From NCBI GenBank assembly GCA_003427395.1, contig BFEA01000018.1, forward strand, positions 1,027,886-1,091,885: DNA of 64,000 bases. Direction: 5' to 3'. Positions 11,822 through 22,699 of this stretch are shown piece by piece. A model generated the notes under the pieces. The model was not told the DNA's origin and ran no database searches. It was given only the letters and a program-made list of their open reading frames with translations. Position 1 is the stretch's first letter. Every line of letters begins with the position of its first letter. The position numbers and the translations under genes are program-made. The stretch comes from Chara braunii (taxonomy: Eukaryota; Streptophyta; Charophyceae; Charales; Characeae).

Positions 11822-12204
11822 CTGCGTAGCATCGCGCTCGGGCTCGGTGACCGAACCCGAACGCTCAGTACCGAGCCCGAACGTGACCCAAAATTGACCG
11901 AGCCCAAACGTTTTTATTTTTTTTATTTTTTTATTTATTTTTTGTATATATAGGGGTTGGGGGGCCCTGGGGGGCATCGCTCATGACTCCTAAACATACA
12001 CACACACATACACACCATACACACGCACCCCCAGACATCCCACAAACACCCCACATATACCCCACACACCACACACACATGAGGACGCGCTCGGCAACCC
12101 TCTAATTTGCGCTCGGCCGAACATGTTCGGTTCGCGCTCGGTCGAGCGCCCGAACACGTTCGGCTACTCCGTGGGGCGCCGAACATGTTCGGTGTGCTAC
12201 ACAG
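11822..12204. mobile_element. TIR element, 383 bp, with CCGAACATGTTCGG palindromes
   Basis: The ends CTGCGTAGCA (11822) and TGCTACACAG (to 12204) are imperfect terminal inverted repeats. Flanks ATTAAAAA and ATTTAAAA could be an 8-bp target duplication with one mismatch, which would fit hAT-type insertion. The inside is GC-rich, unlike the AT-rich surroundings, with GCTCGG repeats, a CA-rich stretch (11997-12080) and three copies of a 14-bp palindrome (12117, 12150, 12179). Confidence 0.5.
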
Positions 12205-12527
12205 ATTTAAAATTTAGAATGTAATTTTACTCTAGAATGATTATTTAATTTTAGGAAATTTTTCTGTTGCACAACTGAGGAAAAGTCAGGGGAAAAATTC
12301 ATGACGAATCAGAAAATTCAAATCAAGAATCATGAATTGAAATCATCAACAAAAAGTCAACCTTATGATGAAAAGCTTGGTTATCAGAACATTATTCGTA
12401 AATTTCAAATTATAAGACAGCCAAGCCACGCGTGGGCTGAATCCTAATCCAATAAAAAGCAGCCTCTCATCCCTTCTTCCTCAACCAAGCCACTTACCTC
12501 ACACCCCTCAAACCCTACCCCTGCATC
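12205..12527. other. no gene seen; AT-rich
   Basis: Continues the AT-rich character of 10900-11820 and carries no motif that could be identified. Confidence 0.4.
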
Positions 12528-12800
12528 TTTTTTTTTTTTTTTTTTTTTTTTGTGAATGAATATACAGTTGAGTGTACTAGCACACCTAGCTACGTCTTTG
12601 GGGAAGGAAAAACTCCCTTCCTCCCACTGCTAGCATCTTGGCTCAAAGCAAAGCAAGCACCAAAGACATGAACGGCCATGTTCAATCCCCGGACGGAAAT
12701 CGAAAACAGTGTGGCACCCCCTCGCCAAACCTGTTGACAAGTCGTCACGGGGGGTTCAAAACCACCTAAACTATACCCATACCATACTGTTGAGGAAGAG
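12528..12800 (-). mobile_element. retroposed element with 24-nt poly(A) tail (minus)
   Basis: T24 at 12528-12551 is a poly(A) tail on the minus strand. Upstream on that strand lies GGTTTTGAACCCCCC, which resembles a degenerate B box, and a hairpin-like AAGGGAGTTTTTCCTT. The class is uncertain (SINE or truncated LINE). Confidence 0.45.
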
Positions 12801-12891
12801 GGAAGGGTTTTCAAAAAACAAGGACGACAAGCCCTAACCTAATCCAGCGACTCCACACCCCCCTGCCCATCTGCCCCACCCTCCTCCCCCC

Positions 12892-13257
12892 TACCTTACC
12901 ACCCGTGGTTGTTCCCCGTCACTGCCAAACACACCCCATCTCCTACCGCGCGCCACCATATCCCACCGTCCACCTCGTCGCCAGCTCTCCCGTATGTACC
13001 CTTCTCTCGCCTCGCGTCCTTGCGTCTTCGCCCACTGCGTCGCCTGGCTCTCCGGTAGATCCCGCGTCGTGCCCCTACCTTACCACCCGTGGTTGTTCCC
13101 CGTCACTGCCAAACACACCCCATCTCCTACCGCGCGCCACCATATCCCACCGTCCACCTCGTCGCCAGCTCTCCCGTATGTACCCTTCTCTCGCCTCGCG
13201 TCCTTGCGTCTTCGCCCACTGCGTCGCCTGGCTCTCCGGTAGATCCCGCGTCGTGCC
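12892..13257. repeat. 184-bp direct tandem duplication, two copies
   Basis: ACCCGTGGTTGTTCC starts at 12901 and again at 13085. By reading, the two 184-bp units look identical throughout, ending at CCCGCGTCGTGCC. Open frames across it on both strands simply repeat themselves in two phases and are not taken as genes. Confidence 0.9.
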
Positions 13258-14199
13258 GCTTCGTCTCCGAAATTGCTCCAGCGGGGGCGCAGCGCTCCCG
13301 GTCGTACTGGGCCCCCACCTCCATCTAAGTTTCCCCAAAGTTTTATTTTTTTTTTAACCAGAGTTCCTCCGTTCCAGGATGCAATGATGTCTAAAAAAAC
13401 GAAAAAAAAGGAAAGGCATTACAGTTGAGAAATGTACCCTACCCTCGGTAGGGTAGTTTTCTCAATGGAAAATGGCTTCCCGCCCAAACCAAAAGGGCCA
13501 AAGCATACTACAAAACCGATTTCACGTCAAAGGAAAATTCTACAAAATGACAAATTCTAATAGGTTATTCTCCTCTATTTAGGTACCATTAGATCGCAAT
13601 ACATCGACGGCAGAGCTCCGTCCCACCATGCCACACGTAATAGAAAGCTCAGCGTTGAGAAAACTTAACGCTGTAGGTGGGACCAAACCCCGGGAGGTGA
13701 CCGCAAATGGCCTATTTCATTTTTCGTATTTTCTTCGAAAATTGGCAAAAATTCGTTCACAAAAGTTCTTGCACAATTTATGGATGGCGCCGTGTGACCA
13801 TCCAAGTACCAAATCCCCATTTCTCCAGACAACCGCCACCTTGTCCCATCTGAAAAGGTACAGCAGTGTGACGTGAACCACGCCCAAACCTCAAATCGGC
13901 CCTTCCCAAATCCACATATTTTGCGGATTTGGGATCGCCGTGTGAGTATGTCCTCACACTAGTGTTTTCCCGTGTCTGGTTAGCCCAGACATTTCCCGTC
14001 TCTATCCAGCATGCACTGCGGGAAGGTAAACCGTGTGTCGTCATCCCGCTGATCTTTAAGGCGGAAGACGACATACTCCAACTCATGGGGGTGATGACAC
14101 AAAATGAAGTACTGACAATCCCCCACTTTGAGCTTCATGAAATTGCGCTTCCCGGTGTTGTTCACCGGGAAGTCAACAAATGCCTGGCCCCATATTTCC
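13258..14199. other. no confident gene; possible coding remnant on minus strand at 13980-14190
   Basis: On the minus strand from about 14190 an open stretch reads QAFVDFPVNNTGKRNFMKLK then GDCQYFILCHHPHE up to a stop at 13980. It has ordinary protein-like composition and stops immediately next to an inserted LINE tail (T21 at 14200-14220), so it may be a fragment cut by the insertion. No family is recognised. Confidence 0.2.
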
Positions 14200-14366
14200 T
14201 TTTTTTTTTTTTTTTTTTTTCAAACAAATCTCCGTTGTGCAAGGCCTCTATCCTGGTGGTGGTAAGAGAACCACCGGAATTGAGGCTTTGCCAGTCCGGC
14301 TGCTCCATCTATTGGTGGGGAGCATCACCTGCTGGAAACCGGGTCCAACGTCCCTTAGATACATCA
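14200..14366 (-). mobile_element. truncated LINE 3' end (minus) with poly(A)
   Basis: T21 (14200-14220) is the tail. The conserved 3' core lies at 14326-14354 in reverse orientation (CACCTGCTGGAAACCGGGTC). It directly abuts the tail of LINE copy 2, so a second insertion landed at or near that tail. Confidence 0.8.
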
Positions 14367-14717
14367 TTTTTTTTATTTTATTTTTTGGAAAGTTGACAAT
14401 ATATTACCAAATGGATGGAAAAGAGGTCGGGGACCTCACAATTCAACCCGGAAGAACTCCTGGGGCCCTTACCCAAATTCAGCTATTACTGGAAACCGGG
14501 TCCAGCGTCCCCTGAAAATAAAATTCATCCTATACATAACTTCCCAAAAAATTAAACTCTGAAGCACAGAAAGCAAATAACCACAGGACACCTACCTTTC
14601 TGTGGCTACTTCAAAATCAACATAAACCAGGCCACTATGTCTAAGATCCTTGATTTCAATCCAGTGTCCATAATGCGGCCTACAAATCCGACCAAAGACC
14701 CACTTAGTCCTACACGG
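14367..14717 (-). mobile_element. LINE copy 2 3'UTR and A-rich tail
   Basis: A T-rich tract (14367-14387) is the tail. GGGGACCTCACAATTCAACC (about 14429) is shared with the tail-proximal region of LINE copy 4 at about 60334, and the LINE core lies at 14488-14511. This ties copies 2 and 4 to one subfamily by their 3' ends. Confidence 0.75.
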
Positions 14718-17700
14718 TTATGAAGGGTTGAGCCACTTAGAAATTTTTATCTTCCGCTCCATGGAGACTTTTGCCAGCTCATGACCGCTAGCCCACGTCC
14801 TCAGAAACCACAGATAACCTTTTTTGCGACTTCTGAAACTGGTGTGCCAGTCAGCCATTATCATATCTCTTAAATTCTTGCGTACTTGCTGTTGTTGTTC
14901 ATATACAGTCACTTTTTTTTTTTTTTAAACCATCGAATTCCTGGCCCGCCAAATTTTCTGCAGTAGGATTCCTCTGCACACCAGAGCCACATATCCCCAT
15001 CTTGTCTTGCAGGTTGAGCCAAGCTTGGACGGAATCCTATATAGAATCCATTCATCCGTCCAAGGCCAGGCCGGTCCTGTTATAAGGTTCCAATGATGAC
15101 GCCACCAGATCCACAATTCTCCAGCCATTGGGCAGGACAACCAAAGGTGGGAATTTGATTCCCAACCCCAGTTGCATCTGCTGCAAAGGATTGGGATCTC
15201 CATGCCCCTTTGGGCCAGCCATAAAGCAGAGGCCGTAACCATAAGTGCCTGCAACCATATTAGGCTAGCCTCCTTCTGAGAGGGCATCAACAGTAAGGCA
15301 GCCCAAAAGGATGTCCAGTCTGGTTTCAGATTCTTGCCTCCTTGGGCCTTCTCCAGTCTCCTACTTGCCCGCTGGGTCGGGGAACACTTGGTCGTTGCTT
15401 GCATAATCTGTGAACCCGTTTTGGTCCTGTACTGTATCAGTGGAGTTGACGCTGACCCCGGGGGGATCCAGCTTTTCACCAGCGGTTCTATCCGAAAACG
15501 ATCAGCAGAACCCAACAACGACGCCTTCTTACCGTCCGCACTTGAGACAACCCGTGCTTCTTGTAGATCAATGGATGACAAGATTGTTTTCTCTGTTAGG
15601 AAGGTTAAAGGTATACCTGGTGAAACAGTCCCCTGGCCCGCTTGTATCTTAGCCCTCCATTCCTATACTCTCAGTCCCCCGGCTAGATCCGAGCCTAGTA
15701 TTTTCCAGAGCAAATCCCCTTCGTCCTTAACGTGAACCCAGGCTCCCGCCCCTTGTTCAGAATCCTTCCTCAACAGATGAATCCAGTCCCTAGGAATGGC
15801 CTCCTTTATTTTAAGAAGGTTTCTCTCAACATGGCGCAGATACGGAAGTTTGATTCTCAGAGCAACTTCTGGTAGCCAGTCTCCTACCTCACTGTCCAAA
15901 ATATGTTTAACCTGAACTACGCCTTTCTAAACCCATGATCTCCCAAAGTGCCCTACCCCTACGCTAGCTGAGAACACCTCTCCATTCTCCCGTCTGATTA
16001 AAGTATTCTCAAACAGGAGCTGGTTCAACACTTCTTGTTTGGATATCGGTTGGTTCGAAAACCGAGGTAGCAATTTACTCCAAGCATATAAGATGTCCCG
16101 CCAGACTCGAGACTGGGACCTCCTATTGGTGAAGGAAGGAATAAGCAAAGCTAACCACATACTGTTACCCTCACGGAGGTTTCATTCCTTACCTATAATA
16201 TATTCAGCCAGGCCAATCCAAAGTTTTGAAGGGTTGTCAAACATAGCCTTGACTAGCCATTTGGCCAATAAGGCTATATTTTGATTCCGGGGGTCGAGAA
16301 CACCCAGACCTCCTTGTTTACGAGGGAGGGCAATCGTTTCCCAGGATACTTTAGAGAGAAAGTCTTCCCCTTCTTCTGCCACCGGTTTCCAAATGTACTT
16401 CGAGGCACAACTCTTAATCTGCGAATAAGCAATGTCTCCCAATTTAACTATCGAAAGCAGAAACCATAATAAAGAAAGCCCAGAGGTTGATATTACCAAA
16501 GCCCGTCCAAACAAAGAGAGTTTGTGATTCCTTTGCCAATGTCTGATCCTCGCAGAAACTCTGTCCACCAACAGTTGATCCTGGGTCTTGGAGCAGTTTG
16601 AAAGAGACACCTGAACCCCCAAGAAGCGTTCAGAATTCTCTGTCGGGATTAGCCGCAGGCCCCAGTTGACTTTCATATTGAAGGCTGATGGTAAAAAATA
16701 AACGGATTTTTGTCAATTTACAGATACCTCGGATAATACACAATAACTATCAATCACACATTTCAGTTGAGTCAAAGCCACAATATTGTTTTCACATGCA
16801 ATCGTTAAGTCATCAGACAGGGCTCCCCTTTTCCATTCTAAAGATGGTGAGAGGAAGAGGCCCGTAATACTAGGGTTGTATCTTATGTTATCTAAGAGGG
16901 TTTCTAACTGCAGAACGAACAAAAGAGGGGCTAAGGGGCAACCCTGCCGGAGAGACCGGGTCAGCTAAAACTCATCGGATAATCTGCCATTTACACTTAC
17001 CACAGACACAGCCTGGGAATACATGGCCCTGATCCAAGTGCGGAACCCTTCCCCAAAACCCCTCCTGGTTAGTGTAGTTGACACGAAAGTCCATCCTACC
17101 TTATCGTAGGCTTTTTCCATATCCAGGAGCATCACAACTACTTCCCTTCTTTCTTTACCTATAATCTTCAGTGCCTGTACTGCGGTTAAGATGTTTTCAA
17201 AGATGGATCTCCCTTTAACGAATGCCCCTTGTTCCCACCCTACCAGACCAGGCAGGGCTTCTGCTAGCCTGAGGGGCAGGGCTTTCGCCAGTATTTTATA
17301 GGCCACATTCAAAACACAAATAGGCCTATAATTTCTGACTTCCTTTTTGTCCCCGTTTTTGTACAACAACGATATCATCCCTTTAACAAAACCATTAGAG
17401 AGAGATCCCGTTTGTAGTGCATTATTAAAAATTCGGCATAAGAAAGGGGCGAAGGCCCCCCAGGCGCTCAGGAATAATTCAACCAGTAAGCCGTCTACTC
17501 CGGGGCATTTGCCTCGTGCCATTTGCTTTACCGCCCTCCCTAGTTTCTGTTCCATCAAGGGGGCATCGAGCTCTTTCTTCAGTGACCACTGAATAGTAAC
17601 CCGGGACCTATCCCAAAAGTCAGAGACCTCGGATAAGTCCGTGTCAAAGCTATCAAAGGGGCGCCTAGTCGAAACTATGTCGCGGAAGTAGTCCAGGGCA

Positions 17701-18972
17701 TACTGACACAGCCCTTCCGTGTTTGTGGCAACCAGCATGTCAAGCGCAAAAGGTGGAAGAGTTCTCTCAGCAGTGGTTTAGTTTGCCTAATAATCAGGGA
17801 ACAGAACGTTAGTTTAGTCATTTTATCATATCCGATAATGCCCCGAAGCTTAAGCCAGTCCAACCATTCTGTCTGTCTTTGTGCTTCCACCTGTTCCAGC
17901 TGAACTAATGCCTCTTTCCTCCTCTCCGTTTAATAAAAATCTGTGAAAGGGTCCTTCCCCATTGCTGTCTCTGCTTTTTCTACTAACTTACGGAGTTGAC
18001 ATTCCTTCCAATTTCTTTGAGCTGCCTTCATCTGCGAAAAATTCAATTAAGGCAGCTTGAATGATCTGTAGCCCGACATCCGCCCATATTTCCTCATTCT
18101 AAAACAAATCAATGGCGCTGTCCCATTTAACCATCTGATCCGATACCCAATTAGGTATCCCCTTATCCTTCAAGAGGTTGACGTTCAATCTGAAAGGAGG
18201 TCTTTCCTTGATTACTAGGTCCTTTCAGATTACGTCTATAAAGATTGGATAATGATCTGATAGGTAAGATATGTAATATTCCGAAGCACAACACCTATCC
18301 CATAGAGATCCCCTTGCCACAATAAAATCAAACCGTCTTCGTGGAATCGGGGCCCGTGGGTTCGGTCTGAGGCCGTGCCAGGTGTATCCGTTGGTTTAGG
18401 ATTCAGAACTCTATATGTATCTATAAGACTCTGCGAATCTAACAAGCCTAATAATAAGGAAGAGTCACATCTAAGGGGGGAGAATTTTGGAGAGTTTAAC
18501 CCTCGATTTAAGATGGTATTCCAGTCTCCCAAAATAGCCGGATTCTCTGCATCAGGAATCGAAGCAGGCTATGCAGCAAAAAATTTCATTCTTGCAATAA
18601 AATTCGTGGGTGCATACAAGGACATAACAGCACAGTCCTCATCGTTCACAGTCAGTTTTCTCCAAACTAGTCTTCCTGTAGGATCTGAATAGTGATCCAC
18701 AATAACGCAGTCCAGATCTTTATGGACCAGGATGGTTGTCCCGCCCCTAGTTCCTTCCGCTGGAGCCCAGTATTGCCAGTATTGGGGACCGTGTCACCAG
18801 TTTGCTGCTTCCTGGATTTTTTCGTCATCCAACTTTGTCTCCTGGAGGCATAGTATCTGTACTGACTTTTGTGCACCCATGATAGAATTCTCTGTCTTTT
18901 ATCACGGTTCGTGATGTCTCCTATTCCTTTCATATTCCAACTAGCTATTCGGATTTTACTAGGAAGTACCAT
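14718..18972 (-). pseudogene. LINE copy 2 ORF2: APE endonuclease + reverse transcriptase + zf-RVT (broken)
   Basis: LINE-1-type ORF2. It begins at ATG 18972-18970 (VLPSKIRIASWNMKGIG, endonuclease start), with later endonuclease motifs LQETKL, GDWNTILN (about 18530) and SDHYPI (about 18255). The RT domain follows: RNYRPICVLNVAYKILAKAL, GAFVKGR, LLDMEKAYDKVGW, SLRQGCPLAPLLF, and a catalytic box read as LSDD instead of (F/M)ADD. The zf-RVT knuckle (CSRCNWGWESNSHLWLSC) is near 15170-15115. The endonuclease half has frameshifts. From 17738 to 14718 the frame never shifts; it is broken by stops at 16965-16967, 16713-16715, 16182-16184, 15927-15929 and 15663-15665, plus a homopolymer-A insertion near 14925. 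Confidence 0.92.
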
Positions 18973-20265
18973 CAATTAGAATTTGAAGGTTGAGCTTCTT
19001 CAATCTCCCCATTGGGAGGAATCTGTATAAGATTATCACGTATCACTGACTGGATGGCTAGAGGGAGGCTCGTTAAGACTACCCTAAATCTAAATTGTTG
19101 ATCAGACACCACCGACTGTGTGTTTGTCCGCTTTAACCACTCATAGATGGTCATTGTTGAATGATCCCCTAACAGGTGTATGTCTGTGAGGGCATCGACC
19201 TTAGGAGTTATAAAAGCCTGCAGGGGGAACCAAAATATTTTCCCCCCACACTGCTGTTCGAAATTATGTTCAAATGATGCTATGCCCATAAAGGCGATAT
19301 GCAATAACGCCTTTCCTTGGTTAGGCAAGGAAATGATGTGTCGACCCATTTTAGGAGGAGAAACTAAGGCACATGTCCCGGCATTACCCCACAAGAGCTG
19401 ATAAGTGAGGGCTAACGCCTGGGCCTCCGATGGAGCTTTAGGCACTTTAAATATTGGTACGCTCAAATAGTCAGACTTCGAATGCTGTAAGCATACCAGT
19501 ACCCCTTGTTGGGTGTCTATACATACTAGGGGGACCAGGTAATCCTTCACGCGGTCTGACCCTATATCACTTCTGTCCAGCGTGGTCATCGGAGCTGCCA
19601 TAGATAAGGATTTTTTGGCAGAGCGACACGGCTTAACCCGTTTTTTTGAAGTGGGGTCAACCAGTAGTCGATCATGATGCGACTCAATTATCTGTTCAGT
19701 CTTTGTCACTGTATAGGAACTGTTCTCGAGACGGGCTCTCTTGCAGGAGGCAGGGGCTTCTGCTAAATCCTCAAAGGCGATTTCCCCTTCCTTAAATAAT
19801 CCGGGGATCGCAAAATCCAAGTCGTTGTCCAATAGACCCGCATCTTCCTCCTCGTCCGAAAAGTGGAGATTTGAGGTTGAGTCACTCCCCTTGTTTAGAG
19901 GTGAGGACTCCAACTCACACGAATTATCCTCCTTCCGCTCATGGATCGGGGAGGGGGGGGGGGGGAAGGACCTCCTGGGGCTGCAAAGGGCCCTGAAACA
20001 CGAAGGGTGTGGCCGGTTTCACTCTAGAGAACTTTAGTGGGATTTTTCCCCACTTTTTAGAAGCATCGGAAACTACCGCCCCTTCCTGTGACCCCTGATC
20101 TTTATTCTTGATACTGTCCTTTTCTTCTTTCTCCCTTATCAGATCATCCTTCCCCGTATCTCCCTTACCAGCCTCTTGTCTCTCCTTATCCTCCTTTTTT
20201 CTTTGCTCCTTTTCCTTCTCTTCCTCCCTCCCTCTTTCCTCTTCCCTTATAACCTCGTTTTCCTT
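18972..20265 (-). pseudogene. LINE copy 2 ORF1 (one homopolymer frameshift)
   Basis: ORF1 lies immediately 5' of ORF2 and overlaps its ATG by one base (TGATG, 18974-18970). From 19913 to 18972 it is open for 313 residues: acidic N-terminal part (SDEEEDAGLLDNDLDFAIPG), a basic patch (KKRVKPCRSAKKS, a possible nuclear or RNA-binding segment), then a longer globular part with no domain I recognise; no CCHC knuckle or clear RRM was seen. An upstream Lys/Glu-rich frame (EKEKEQRKKEDKERQEAGKG, about 20220-20160) is open from after a TAG at 20266-20268 down to a C13 run at 19953-19965. There it is one base out of phase, so the original ORF1 was probably about 430 residues or longer. The run could be a sequencing error. 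Confidence 0.7.
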
Positions 20266-21329
20266 CTATTTTTCCCTCCTTCTTTCCTCTTCCCTCCTAA
20301 CCTCCTTTTCCTTCTCCACCCTCCTATCCTCCTTCTTTCCTCTTCCCTCCTAACCTCCATCATTTCAGCAGTACCTTTGTTGGGACTGTGGCCTTATCAT
20401 TTCCTAGCCTGGAGCACTGACTTTCCCTCGGGGCTGCATCAAACACCCTTCCTACTTCTAGAGCTCCTTCCCCCTGCTGACCTAGTCCCTCCCTGGAAAT
20501 TGTCAACTGAATCCTCTTTTCCTGTCCCCCTTCAGTTTATCAGTCATAGTTCAATCCCAGGTGTCTACAACCCCCCCGTTTTTTTTTCTCTACCTTTTCA
20601 CTCGCTCGTATGTGTAGGGCCTGTCATATAGCTGTATGTATCCTACCAGTTTCCTTTCTCTCCCTCGCCTGTTTAGGATCTGTCATTATGCTAGATGTCT
20701 TGTGTGTATGGGAGGAGCTTCCACTACCCATCCACCAGGTTTGTTTCAAACTGTCATTATGATGGTGTAAGTTGGAAGTGTGCCCGAGAGTCTTCTGTAC
20801 TGTGAACTCCCATTCTGTCAATATTGTCAGTGTTATTGAGTAGTTGACCTCCGCTCGGATCATTGGACCAGGTGGTGTGAGACGCTCATCCCTCCTCACT
20901 GCATAGCTACACAGGGTCCACAATGTCCACATTATGGCTCCCCGAATCGTCTCTTCCATATGTGTGCATCAAGTAAGCAACTTAAAGCAAGGGTCTTGGT
21001 CTCCATGATGTTCCCAGCAGTACAAAGTGATCAGTCCAGCGAGTGTCCTCTCCAGGGACCGGAACGTTCGAGTATCTCCGCCAGTCCCAAAAAGGCCTGG
21101 AATTTTCACAATGCAGAGCAAAGTGTTGCAAGTCTAAATGCAGTGGAGTGGCTGGCAAGGGACCCCTGGGGACCACCTGTAGCATGATTATGCACTGGTG
21201 TTTCGCAACTGGACCAATTACGACGCGTCAATCCCCCTGCCACCCCCGTTTGATTTCCCTCCCCACAACCTCTCCTTGGTGGATCTGCAATGGTTCAGAG
21301 GCTAGGATTGCAGGGTAGATCAGGCATCG
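20266..21329 (-). other. probable LINE copy 2 5' region, then unassigned DNA
   Basis: 20180-20370 is a polypurine block on the minus strand with two copies of an AGGTTAGGAGGGAAGAGGAA-type unit. It likely encodes or once encoded the Lys/Glu-rich ORF1 start, or serves as 5'UTR. 20380-21330 has a 111-codon open frame (20959-20624, minus) without recognisable features. Confidence 0.35.
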
Positions 21330-21510
21330 CCTTTAGGATGAAGAGGCCTCCTTGGTCGGACAACATCTGGATACTTAAGTTTCGAATGCTTCTATGATGT
21401 TTGTAATCAGGGACGTTGGACTCGTTTTCCAGCAGGTGTTGCTTCCCACCTATTGATTGGAGGCCCCGACAACTGCTAGTGGTGAGCGCTCTTACGGCAC
21501 GGTACACAGT
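21330..21510 (+). mobile_element. truncated LINE 3' end (plus)
   Basis: TGAAGAGGCC (about 21338), TATGATGTTT and the core GGGACGTTGGACTCGTTTTC (from 21410) occur in the same order as in the copy 1 3'UTR. The sequence after the core matches that after the LINE end at 2648. Confidence 0.65.
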
Positions 21511-21829
21511 CTGGGCGGGCCTTGACATTCCTTGCACACCAAGTGGTCACCAGGATGGCCTTTTTTTTTTTTCGTTTTTCTTTTTTGGGAAAATTTGTCC
21601 GGCGCCCCTGTAATTTGCGTTATTTCGCGTCTCGCCCCTCCGACAGCAGATTTACCCTGTCGCGCCCCTCTGAGCAGGGTTCAAATTTTCCATAAGACCC
21701 CGGTGTCGTTTGGGCCTGAAATCTTTTCGTTACGCCCCTACCGGTATCGGTCCCTAATTTGCGGGATGCCCCTACCGGATGGCCGTTAAAAGCCAGCGGG
21801 AAAATTTTCGAGATGCCCCTACGGGTACC

Positions 21830-22095
21830 ATTTGCTGCCAAGCCATTTGCTGCTATGTCATCTTCTGCCACGTCATCTTCTGCCACGTCATCTTCTGCTA
21901 CCTCATCTTATGCCACGTCATCTGCTGCCAGTCCATTTGCTACCAAGCCATTGCTACTACCTCATTTGCTGCTACGTCATCTTATGCCACGCTATCTGCT
22001 GAGAATCCATTTGCTACCAAGCCATTTGCTGCAAGGTCATCATCTGCTGCCGCATCAGCTGCTGTCACGGCATCTGCTGCCAAGAGGGCGTCTGC
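21830..22095. repeat. 15-bp minisatellite inside the TIR element
   Basis: Around 17 imperfect units of the type (C/T)TCTGCCACGTCAT or TTTGCTGCCAAGCCA. Open frames through it give Ser/Ala/Thr-rich low-complexity peptides and are not supported as genes. Confidence 0.8.
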
Positions 22096-22271
22096 TGCCA
22101 ATCGTCCACAACTGCCACATCTTCTACTGCTTTCCCAGATGCAGGGGCGGCTCCCTCTTCCGACAAACGAAAGGATGTCAGTGGTGGACAGTCTGAGTCA
22201 ACGACGAGGGCGACGACAACCTCCATGAGTGCAAAGGCGGGAAAGAAGAAGTCTGGGACGAAAATCAGGGG

Positions 22272-22274
<3 letters not shown>

Positions 22275-22341
<67 letters not shown>

Positions 22342-22357
22342 GAGTTGGTGACTCACC

Positions 22358-22412
<55 letters not shown>
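22275..22412. repeat. (GA)n - palindrome - (CT)n - (CA)n block
   Basis: (GA)n from 22275, then GGGTGAGT-tggtg-ACTCACCC (22338-22358) joined to (CT)n (22359-22376) and (CA)n to 22412. The GA and CT runs extend the stem to about 26 bp (22320-22345 with 22351-22376). Confidence 0.9.
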
Positions 22413-22417
<5 letters not shown>

Positions 22418-22699
22418 GGGAAGCGGACGATATGGCACAAGGCCTGATGGAAATGCTAATTTGTAGTGCCTCACGGCTGCGGGGGCATTGCAGAAAGATG
22501 GCTGCCCGTCATGAGGGCATATGGCATAGGGCCCGACCGTTGGTCCAAGGAGGGCGTCTTGGAAAGTTGCGGTCACTACCGAGAAGGGCCTGCCAAAAAT
22601 ATTTTTTGGCCCAGGGGCGTGGCAGGGTAAATCGGCCGTCGGAGGGGCGCGACACGAAATAACGCAAATTACAGGGGCGCCAAACAAATTTTCCCTTAT

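Larger units (their letters stand above)
21590..22697. mobile_element. 1.1-kb element with about 95-bp terminal inverted repeats
   Basis: GGGAAAATTTGTCCGGCGCC (21590) and, flipped, GGGAAAATTTGTTTGGCGCC (22697) begin inverted repeats that stay alignable for about 95 bp, through TGTAATTTGCGTTATTTCG and GCCCCTCCGAC. The interior holds GCCCCTACCGG repeats, a 15-bp tandem array (CTTCTGCCACGTCAT-like, 21830-22090), (GA)n, a perfect palindrome and (CA)n. No transposase motif is visible, so it is probably non-autonomous. No target duplication could be fixed. Confidence 0.75.

Noticed and set aside
12905-13357. 150-codon open frame
   Set aside because: Created by the 184-bp tandem duplication, whose length is not a multiple of three, so the same sequence is read in two phases; no domain.
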